Assembly (NCBI GenBank): GCA_030673275.1
Contig: DAOVJL010000103.1
Location: 1-5,375 of the forward strand
Length of the DNA: 5,375 nucleotides
Origin: Sulfurimonas sp.
Lineage (GTDB): Bacteria > Campylobacterota > Campylobacteria > Campylobacterales > Sulfurimonadaceae
Direction: 5' to 3'
Shown: one piece after another, positions 1-5,375 of the stretch
How the letters are laid out: each line of letters opens with the position of its first letter
Position numbering within the stretch: position 1 is the first letter of the stretch
Made by a program: the position numbers and the translations under genes
Notes under the pieces: generated by a model
Databases searched by the model: none
Told to the model about the DNA's origin: nothing
Seen by the model: only the letters and a program-made list of their open reading frames with translations

Positions 1-258
1 AAGCATATATGGTTTTGGATGAAATAATACACCTGTAACACTATGTCCGAAATTATGGGCAAAAAAAGTTATCTGGATAGAGTTAGGAGCTCTGTACACT
101 GATTCTACTGTTGCATCTATTAGCTGTGGTTTATGTATCTGTAGTTTTTGATGTAATCGTAAATCTTCGTAAGTGTGAGGGATAATAAGAGCAAGTTCGC
201 ACCAACTGTTGATACCAAGTTTTTTAAATCTGGTTTCTTGCTCTTTTGTGAGGTTCAT
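1..258 (-). CDS. recG: ATP-dependent DNA helicase RecG, N-terminal fragment (cut by left window edge)
   Basis: Reading the minus strand from the ATG at 258-256 gives 86 codons with no stop up to the window edge, so only the N-terminus is present. RecG is a cytoplasmic superfamily 2 helicase that remodels stalled replication forks and Holliday junctions. The visible part would be the N-terminal helical start and the beginning of the wedge (OB-fold) domain. The stretch FKKLGINSWCELALIIPHTY followed by ED (residues 11-32) fits the RecG pattern of 'LGI..-..DLL..LP..YED'. Residues 48-85 (DATVES..., then FHPKPYM near the edge) fit the wedge-domain beta strands. The helicase motifs lie outside the window, so the call rests on N-terminal resemblance only. 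The start is supported by an AAGGA Shine-Dalgarno six bases upstream. The 85-nt gap from the preceding M16 gene contains a terminator-like hairpin, so recG may have its own promoter. Confidence 0.77.
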   Translation of the reverse strand, partial: MNLTKEQETRFKKLGINSWCELALIIPHTYEDLRLHQKLQIHKPQLIDATVESVYRAPNSIQITFFAHNFGHSVTGVLFHPKPYML

Positions 259-264
259 TTTAGT

Positions 265-269
265 TCCTT
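265..269 (-). promoter_or_regulatory. Shine-Dalgarno site of recG (AAGGA)
   Basis: On the minus strand AAGGA lies six bases before the ATG at 258-256. It is the clearest ribosome binding site in the window and fixes the recG start. It overlaps a small inverted repeat, CTTAG-TTA-CTAAG (279-267), which could partly pair the AAG of this site in the mRNA. The stem is only 5 bp, so any control effect is speculative. Confidence 0.6.
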
Positions 270-292
270 AGTAACTAAGTAAGAGATGATAA

Positions 293-310
293 ATATTATC
301 TCATTTTATA
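293..310 (-). promoter_or_regulatory. Candidate -10 region for recG
   Basis: The minus strand reads TATAAAAT (310-303), and a second TAATAT-like hexamer lies at 298-293. They are 35 to 52 bases upstream of the recG ATG and just downstream of the putative operon terminator. No convincing -35 is visible at the right spacing. Campylobacterota sigma-70 promoters often depend mainly on the -10 element, so this is a plausible but weak call made from base composition and position. Confidence 0.3.
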
Positions 311-320
311 AACCATCATG

Positions 321-345
321 AAAAATATTGCATTTTGCAATATTT
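321..345 (-). terminator. Rho-independent terminator of the nusB-cytochrome-mqnC-M16 cluster
   Basis: Positions 323-332 (AAATATTGCA) and 336-345 (TGCAATATTT) form a perfect 10-bp inverted repeat around a 3-nt loop. On the minus strand the stem is followed directly by T's, giving a run of five T's at 325-321 that includes the stem end. The hairpin overlaps the TAA stop of the M16 gene (346-344), so it sits exactly where the cluster should end. The stem is AT-rich with only two G-C pairs, so termination may be incomplete and some read-through into recG is possible. A weaker T-rich stretch on the plus side means bidirectional action cannot be excluded. Confidence 0.6.
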
Positions 346-1624
346 ATTTAGTAACTATTGCGAAACTCATCTCTAAAATCTCTTTATGCTCTTTTATGAA
401 CGAGTTTAAATCTTTTAGTTTTAGATTCTTGATTAGCTCCAACTCTTTTACCGAGTGTCCTAACTCTTGACCTTTATAGTACTCCATAAAAGTACGATGC
501 AGTCTTTGGCTCATAGTCTCAACTCTTAAAGGCTCACTTCCTAACAAGAACTTCTTCGTCTGCTCTAACTCCTCTCTTGTAACACCATTTTTTACAAATT
601 GTGCAACTACCTCTTTAACTGTTTTTTTAGCCTCTTCAAGAGATTCCAGTTTTGTTTGAAGATATCCACTCATATATGAACTTGATTTACTTACATGTAC
701 TCTCGCATAAGCTGAATAAGCAAGTCCTTTTTTAACTCTTATTTCTTCCATTAAACGTGAACCAAATCCACCGGTACCTAAAATAAAAGTTGCCACTCTT
801 GCTTTATAATAATCATCAGATTCGACACTCATATTATATGGCGAACCAAAATATATATAAGCCTGCTCCGTCTCTTTTTTAAGTATCTTCTCTTTAGGTT
901 TCTTAACTACAGAATAATTTTTTACATCACTTACTTTACCAACAGGCATAGATTTTATAATCTTAGATATCTGTATTTTTAACTTTTCTAAATCAATATC
1001 ACCGCCAACAACTACTATTAGTTTTGAACTTACTAAGCTATCAGATATAAATTTTTTAACATCTTTAAGTTCAATACTTTTTACACTCTCAACTGTTCCG
1101 GTAGATGGATTTGCCATTACACTGCCTTCAAAAAGAAGTGCTTTTAACTCCGTTGAAGCTATATAATCAAAATCGTTCTCTTTTCTTGCAAGTCCGCCAA
1201 GTGTTGTAGTTTTTACTTTTTTTATAACCTCTTGAGAAAAATTTGGATCTTTGAGCAGTAAATCAAAATATTTAAGTCCTGTATTGAACTCCTCTTTAAG
1301 ACAGCCTAGCTCCATCACAAAAGTCTCTTTACCTGCAGATGCTGAGATATGAATAGCTTTACTCTCAAGAGCCTCTGCAAAAGCAGATGAACCAAGTTGC
1401 GAAGTTCCCTCACCCATAACTCTTGCGCTAAATTTAGCTAAACCTGCTTTATCAGTATCGCTAATACTTCCGCTGTTTTTAAAAACAAACTGCATCGTTA
1501 CCAGTGGTAATCTTTTATCATCTTCAAAAATAACCGGTATCTGTTTGCCGTTAACTTCAATATGTTCTATAGTTGCTGCCATCATTGTATGTCCTAAAAG
1601 TAGTAATATTAAAATGTATTTCAT
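344..1624 (-). CDS. Exported M16-family (insulinase-like) zinc-peptidase homologue lacking the HxxEH motif
   Basis: This 426-residue protein has a short signal peptide (hydrophobic residues 3-16, likely cleavage near MMA-A, residues 15-18; no lipobox), so it should act in the periplasm. It has the two-domain layout and usual length of a bacterial M16B subunit: an N-terminal domain of about residues 18-235 and a C-terminal domain of about 245-426. Active M16 enzymes carry HxxEH in the N-terminal domain. The aligned place, GLAKFSARVMGEGT (61-74), has K64, A67 and R68 instead, and the later zinc-ligand Glu region is also not conserved. The C-terminal substrate-binding pair of the family is intact: SRLMEEIRVKKGLAY gives R296 and Y303. 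This is the pattern of the non-catalytic partner in heterodimeric M16B peptidases, so a zinc-bearing partner is expected elsewhere in the genome. The start ATG directly abuts the mqnC stop (TAG-ATG) with no clear Shine-Dalgarno, which implies translational coupling. The physiological substrate is unknown. Confidence 0.88.
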   Translation of the reverse strand: MKYILILLLLGHTMMAATIEHIEVNGKQIPVIFEDDKRLPLVTMQFVFKNSGSISDTDKAGLAKFSARVMGEGTSQLGSSAFAEALESKAIHISASAGKETFVMELGCLKEEFNTGLKYFDLLLKDPNFSQEVIKKVKTTTLGGLARKENDFDYIASTELKALLFEGSVMANPSTGTVESVKSIELKDVKKFISDSLVSSKLIVVVGGDIDLEKLKIQISKIIKSMPVGKVSDVKNYSVVKKPKEKILKKETEQAYIYFGSPYNMSVESDDYYKARVATFILGTGGFGSRLMEEIRVKKGLAYSAYARVHVSKSSSYMSGYLQTKLESLEEAKKTVKEVVAQFVKNGVTREELEQTKKFLLGSEPLRVETMSQRLHRTFMEYYKGQELGHSVKELELIKNLKLKDLNSFIKEHKEILEMSFAIVTK

Positions 1625-2674
1625 CTATGCAAACTTTTGTAAAGTCTCATAAGCTGTATTGCGAATAGCCGGAGTTTCACCTATATCACGTATGAGATGA
1701 ACCATCTCCTCTTTTGCCATTGTAAAGCTGGCACCTGCACTGCTGACTACATTCTCTTCCATCATAGTCGAGCCTAAATCATTTGCTCCAAACATTAAAG
1801 CCATCTGACCTATATATGGTCCTTGTGTTACCCATGAACTTTGGATATTTTCCACATTGTCAAGATAAAGACGAGCAACTGCCAGAAGTCTTAAATAGCG
1901 ATTTGAAGATGGCTTATCCATATCTGGAATCTGACGTAAAAGCTCAGTATTATCAGATTGAAAACTCCACATGATAAATGCACGAAAGCCACCTGTTTCA
2001 TCCTGCAGATTTCTTACCATATCAAAATGATCAATTATATCTTCATCGCTCTCAACTGTCCCATACATCATAGTTGCTGTGGACATTATGTCTAGTTTAT
2101 GTGCTTTTCTATGAATATCAATCCACACATCACTATCAATCTTTTTTGGTGCGATAATATCACGAACTTTATCTGAGAGTATTTCAGCTCCGGCACCAGG
2201 AATAGAAGCAAGACCTTTAACTTTGAGTCTCTCTAAAACTTCTTCAACACTTATGCGAGAGACCTTAGCTATAAAGTCAATCTCAATGGATGAAAAACCG
2301 TGAATAGTAATAGTTGGGTATTTAGTATGGATGTGTTCAACTAAATCTTCGTACCACTCTATCTTTAGTTTAGGGTGAACTCCACCTTGAAAAAGTATTT
2401 GTGTTCCGCCAATTTCCAAAAGTTCATCTATCTTTTCATCTATCTCATCAAATGTTAAAACATAAGCATCGGTATCTTTTTCATGTCTATAAAATGCACA
2501 AAACTTACAATCAACCCAGCAAATGTTAGTGTAATTAATATTTCTATCTACTACAAAAGTCGTTATACTTTTTGGGTGTAACTCTTTTTTACGAGCTGTT
2601 GCTTTGCGACCCAGCTCTTTTAAGTCTGCATTTTTGATTAAATCAAGTGCCTCTTCTTTAGTCAGTCTTTTCAT
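1625..2674 (-). CDS. mqnC: Cyclic dehypoxanthine futalosine synthase MqnC (radical SAM, menaquinone biosynthesis)
   Basis: This is a 349-residue cytoplasmic radical-SAM enzyme. It cyclises dehypoxanthine futalosine to the cyclic form in the futalosine route to menaquinone, the quinone route typical of Campylobacterota. The 4Fe-4S binding motif is CWVDCKFC (C52, C56, C59; CX3CX2C), preceded by INYTN and followed by AFYR, the characteristic MqnC context. Further family signatures are QGGVHP (96-101), HGFSSIEI (125-132) and SIPGAGAEIL (157-166). Length and start agree with the family. MqnE and the FO-synthase subunits are the closest alternatives, but the INYTN-C...CAFYR and GAGAEIL signatures favour MqnC. 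The gene begins 6 nt after the cytochrome stop; a GGTGGAAA stretch about 11 nt upstream, inside the cytochrome gene's end, is a modest ribosome binding site. Its last codon is followed immediately by the M16 start. No other mqn gene is in the window, so the pathway is scattered. Confidence 0.93.
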   Translation of the reverse strand: MKRLTKEEALDLIKNADLKELGRKATARKKELHPKSITTFVVDRNINYTNICWVDCKFCAFYRHEKDTDAYVLTFDEIDEKIDELLEIGGTQILFQGGVHPKLKIEWYEDLVEHIHTKYPTITIHGFSSIEIDFIAKVSRISVEEVLERLKVKGLASIPGAGAEILSDKVRDIIAPKKIDSDVWIDIHRKAHKLDIMSTATMMYGTVESDEDIIDHFDMVRNLQDETGGFRAFIMWSFQSDNTELLRQIPDMDKPSSNRYLRLLAVARLYLDNVENIQSSWVTQGPYIGQMALMFGANDLGSTMMEENVVSSAGASFTMAKEEMVHLIRDIGETPAIRNTAYETLQKFA

Positions 2675-2680
2675 TTATAA

Positions 2681-5089
2681 CTATTTCCACCCTTCATTTC
2701 GCGGATTATTAGGTTTTCTCTTAAAAAACATTGCATAAATTCCATATAAAAACAGCATGCTAACAAAAAATCCAACAATAATCTGTATCCAAGCTCCAAG
2801 ATTTAGAAGTTTGTTTAATATACCGCCATGCTCTTTTGCATCTACTTTATATCCTGCCATTTTTGTAATATGCACCATTGCTGACACTGCTAAATTTCCT
2901 TTTGGAATATCTTGGTGACAAGAGAGACAAATACCTCTGCGATCTAGTTTATCTCTCTGCTCTTTTGAGAGAGGACCTGAAAGTTTGAAGTGATGTCCAA
3001 CAGTCATCAGCTGAGTTCCGTTTTCATCTATAAACTGAGAATAATCATGTTTAAGATTTGGTATTGCCGGCATCTGCTCATCTGTTCTTTTTGGCAAAAT
3101 TTTTCTATCAGCTGACATCAAATCAATAATAGTAGTTTTACTAGGATCTGCATTTAGTTTTCCACCGCCAACGCCAAGTCCTAAAGCTTTGTCACTTGCA
3201 TGACATGATTCACATGTACGAGCTACTTTTTGAATTGTATGAGGCTGAATTGGTGCCATATCAATTGCATTTTGTCCCTCTTCGCCTGCTCCCTCTACAT
3301 TTGGAATCTTAAAAATATGATTTTGAAGAAGTGCTTTTCCATCTTTACCGATAACCGTAATAGTAGTCTGACACCCTGGAACTGTTGGACTTACACGACC
3401 TTCACCATTTTGAGAAAGTGCCGGGTCTTCCCAACGAAGATAACTTCTAGTCTCTGTAACTTTACCAGGAACTAAATACTTTTTCAAATCACGCATTCCA
3501 CCGGTTGTGCCATGTTTGTCTTGATCATGAGAAGCTTGAACGTAATCAATATTTTTCTTACCATCGGAGTAATCAATTTTTACATGACAACCATAACACT
3601 GTGGTGCCCAAGTCGCATGACAGGCATAACATTCCATTCTCGAGTTATGAACCCCTATTGTATCCATGGAAAGTAGTCCGGCTGGAGAAAGTTCTTCGGT
3701 CTCTTTTAAAAGTTTTAATGGTTTTAACTCTATATCTTTTCCGCTTGCCAGCTTCATTATGATTTTATTACCTTTTTTAACAGCCTTTGGAAGTGGGTTT
3801 CCACGAGCTGTTAAAATATAACCATCCTCTTTATCAGGTACATAGCCCTGTTTTAGATAATCTTCTAAATCTTGCGCAACACCCCTAGCTTCACCGGTTG
3901 CTTCTGTTGTGCTAAACTCATCAGAGTAACCGATAGGCAACTCCCAAGGATATTTTTTAGTTGTCCCATGACAATCTTGACACTCAATCTCAACAGCAGC
4001 GGCATTTGCACCACCTAAGAAACCATCACCATGAAGGTCATTTGATGTATGACAATCTTGGCATAGCATCCCTTTTTGATAATGAACATCCTCTTGCATG
4101 TGAAGATATCTTTTTGTGTGAAGTTTTGGTTGAGCATTTCCCTCACTGTCAAAAGTTGACTGATACTCTGTCTCCATCAAACCTTGATATGAGACTCCAA
4201 TTCTTTTACCGCGGTTATGACATGTAGAACAAGTCTCAACAGGAACTCCAGAATAATTTATATCATTTACTTGAACCTTTACTTTACGTGAACTTTGAAT
4301 CTGGTGAGTGAGCATATGCCCTCTCTCTTTTTTAGATGTTTCTTTATCATTACCTTCATAGAATCCCTCGTTTGAGTATGGGACATGACAAGATGAACAC
4401 CCTATTCCTCTGTAATCACCACGTTCAAAACGTCCTTTACTTCCTGTATGACATCTCAAACATTCTTGACGGAGGTAAGTATATACAGCCAAAGATGGAT
4501 CTTTGTGAATCTCCTCTACAGTTGGAGCATCTGGAAGTTCATGCATCTCCTCTGGAAAGGCTTGCGGTTCCATTTTTGCGAGCTTTTGCATATATTTTTT
4601 ATATACATCAGTCCCTAGTCTGTCATCAGGATTATCAGGGTTTTTAGTATCATAGTTTCCAGCAGTGTGATTATACCCCTCTTTACCGCCAAAGCTCCAC
4701 ATTGCACCTTGAATCTTACCCTGCTCTGTCATCATAAGTGAGTTCATCTGAGCGCCAACCTGATTAGGATGACACATCCCGCAAGTATTCTCATTTATCC
4801 ATGAGCTTCCAGGTGCCGGATAGTAATTCTTTGGACCTTTGTTCTCTTTAAAGTATTTTACTGTGCCGTTGTGAGCATATTTTTTACTTTTAGATTTTGG
4901 ATTTCCACCATGGCAGACAATACAGTCATTGCCTTTATGTCCAGCTTTTTCTGCGATTTTTAGTATCTCTTTCATCATACCAGAGTCTCTGTCTCTGATA
5001 TCTTCTATACCCTTATGACAAACAATACACTGGTTTGCACCAAAAGCTAAAGAGGTAAAAAATAGAAATAAAATAACTTTTTTTATCAT
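2681..5089 (-). CDS. Periplasmic, membrane-anchored dodecahaem c-type cytochrome of unknown function
   Basis: This 802-residue protein has a signal peptide (MIKKVILFLFFTSLAFG, cleavage about 17/18) and twelve CxxCH haem-c sites starting at residues 21, 56, 103, 210, 231, 287, 343, 370, 487, 498, 626 and 721. One hydrophobic helix (about 767-788) is followed by a basic tail (KRKPNNPRNEGWK), so the haem part should face the periplasm with the tail in the cytoplasm. Twenty-one histidines outside the motifs are enough for bis-His ligation of most or all haems. Haems 9 and 10 are only six residues apart (CYACH-ATWAPQ-CYGCH). Segments 375-486 and 503-625 hold no haem motif and may be substrate or partner domains. 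The second of these carries C573, the only non-haem cysteine. A role in electron transfer between the quinone pool and a periplasmic donor or acceptor is an inference. It has no CX15CH site as in MccA sulphite reductase, has more haems than octahaem HAO or tetrathionate reductases, and is much larger than NapC/NrfH. The start is 3 nt after the nusB stop, with only a weak GAG as ribosome binding site. Confidence 0.93.
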   Translation of the reverse strand: MIKKVILFLFFTSLAFGANQCIVCHKGIEDIRDRDSGMMKEILKIAEKAGHKGNDCIVCHGGNPKSKSKKYAHNGTVKYFKENKGPKNYYPAPGSSWINENTCGMCHPNQVGAQMNSLMMTEQGKIQGAMWSFGGKEGYNHTAGNYDTKNPDNPDDRLGTDVYKKYMQKLAKMEPQAFPEEMHELPDAPTVEEIHKDPSLAVYTYLRQECLRCHTGSKGRFERGDYRGIGCSSCHVPYSNEGFYEGNDKETSKKERGHMLTHQIQSSRKVKVQVNDINYSGVPVETCSTCHNRGKRIGVSYQGLMETEYQSTFDSEGNAQPKLHTKRYLHMQEDVHYQKGMLCQDCHTSNDLHGDGFLGGANAAAVEIECQDCHGTTKKYPWELPIGYSDEFSTTEATGEARGVAQDLEDYLKQGYVPDKEDGYILTARGNPLPKAVKKGNKIIMKLASGKDIELKPLKLLKETEELSPAGLLSMDTIGVHNSRMECYACHATWAPQCYGCHVKIDYSDGKKNIDYVQASHDQDKHGTTGGMRDLKKYLVPGKVTETRSYLRWEDPALSQNGEGRVSPTVPGCQTTITVIGKDGKALLQNHIFKIPNVEGAGEEGQNAIDMAPIQPHTIQKVARTCESCHASDKALGLGVGGGKLNADPSKTTIIDLMSADRKILPKRTDEQMPAIPNLKHDYSQFIDENGTQLMTVGHHFKLSGPLSKEQRDKLDRRGICLSCHQDIPKGNLAVSAMVHITKMAGYKVDAKEHGGILNKLLNLGAWIQIIVGFFVSMLFLYGIYAMFFKRKPNNPRNEGWK

Positions 5090-5092
5090 AAA

Positions 5093-5375
5093 CTACTCTG
5101 GTTTATCTTTACTTATTGCATCAAGAACACCGTTAATAAATTTAGGTGACTGCTCTGTTCCAAATGCTTTTGTAATCTCAACCGCTTCATTTATTACAAC
5201 AGCAGAATCAAGTTCACCAAAAAGTATCTCAAAAGTTGCAAGTCTAAGAGTAGCTCTTTCTATACTTCCTAGTCTTTCAAAATTCCAATCTTTTAAATGA
5301 TCAACAATCGCCTTATCGCAAGCTTCAAGATTTTGCATAACACCATCAAAAAGACTGAATGCAAAATCTTTTTGT
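5093..5375 (-). CDS. nusB: Transcription antitermination protein NusB, C-terminal part (5' end outside window)
   Basis: The frame is open to the right edge, giving about 93 codons. The methionine at 5338-5336 is internal, because upstream residues (QKDFAFSLFDGV) also fit NusB, where 'L..GV..N....D' precedes the last helices. NusB is a small cytoplasmic all-helical protein, usually about 130-140 residues. With S10 (NusE) it binds boxA RNA and promotes antitermination of rRNA operons. Diagnostic segments are RLGSIERATLRLATFEILF, VVINEAVEITKAFG and SPKFINGVLD, matching the family's 'LG.IE+A.LRLA.YEL', 'VAINEAVELAK.FG' and 'S.KFVNGVLD'. It ends in TAG at 5095-5093, and the cytochrome ATG follows after three bases. 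In this phylum nusB commonly follows ribH, which would lie just outside the window; that is expectation, not seen here. Confidence 0.93.
   Translation of the reverse strand, partial: QKDFAFSLFDGVMQNLEACDKAIVDHLKDWNFERLGSIERATLRLATFEILFGELDSAVVINEAVEITKAFGTEQSPKFINGVLDAISKDKPE

Noticed and set aside
283..308. Hairpin 283-302 followed by ATTTTAT as a plus-strand terminator
   Set aside because: There is no plus-strand gene for it to serve, the T-run is interrupted, and the stem needs a G-U pair.
3230..4647. Plus-strand open frames at 1783-1974, 3230-3475, 3505-3762, 3961-4227 and 4336-4647
   Set aside because: They lie opposite strongly supported minus-strand genes, have odd composition (Cys/His/Tyr-rich from antisense haem motifs), no ribosome binding sites and no recognisable family.
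5078..5084. Seven-base poly-A/T run near the cytochrome start as a phase-variation tract
   Set aside because: Runs of seven also occur at 61-67, 622-628 and 1217-1223. In an AT-rich genome this length is ordinary and too short to argue for slippage control.
2681..5089. Identification of the cytochrome as sulphite reductase MccA, hydroxylamine oxidoreductase or octahaem tetrathionate reductase
   Set aside because: It has twelve standard CxxCH sites, no CX15CH or CxxCK variant, and a C-terminal anchor. The haem count, length and spacing do not fit these enzymes closely enough for a name.
5093..5095. Recoded TAG (for example pyrrolysine) joining nusB to the cytochrome
   Set aside because: NusB ends at its normal C-terminus and the cytochrome starts with its own signal peptide, so TAG acts as a real stop.
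5336..5338. ATG at 5338 as the true start of nusB
   Set aside because: The frame continues upstream to the window edge with residues that also fit NusB, and 81 residues is far short of the family's 130-140, so this Met is internal.
1..5375. CRISPR arrays, insertion sequences, tRNA or rRNA genes
   Set aside because: No regularly spaced repeats, transposase frames, terminal inverted repeats or structured RNA signatures were seen; nearly all bases are in minus-strand coding sequence.

Overview
The window is a compact, AT-rich chromosomal segment in which every gene I can support lies on the minus strand. Low GC, tight gene packing, a futalosine-pathway menaquinone gene, a c-type multiheme cytochrome and the protein style (Lys/Ile/Leu-rich, short signal peptides) suggest a respiratory Campylobacterota, most like Sulfurimonas or a relative. 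That assignment is pattern recognition, not a database result.

Layout in transcription order (right to left). (1) 5375-5093: the C-terminal part of nusB, cut by the window edge. (2) 5089-2681: a large secreted cytochrome with twelve CxxCH haem sites and one C-terminal membrane anchor. (3) 2674-1625: mqnC, the radical-SAM cyclase of the futalosine menaquinone pathway. (4) 1624-344: an exported M16-family protein whose zinc/catalytic motif is replaced. (5) 343-259: a short intergenic stretch with a perfect 10-bp hairpin plus U-run, probably the terminator of this cluster, then a candidate -10 and a Shine-Dalgarno for the next gene. (6) 258-1: the N-terminus of recG, which runs off the left edge.

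The gaps between the first four genes are 3, 6 and 0 nt, so they very likely form one transcript with coupled translation. The cluster mixes housekeeping functions (NusB transcription antitermination), electron-transport cofactor synthesis (MqnC for menaquinone), a periplasmic respiratory-type cytochrome, and a periplasmic protease-like subunit. The plausible biochemical link is that MqnC helps make the menaquinone pool with which a membrane-anchored periplasmic cytochrome might exchange electrons. No other subunit of such a system lies in the window.

The element most worth attention is the 12-haem cytochrome. I cannot place it in a characterised enzyme family. It has a single non-haem cysteine in a haem-free segment, and no partner gene is present. 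No tRNA, rRNA, CRISPR array, insertion sequence or plus-strand gene was found.
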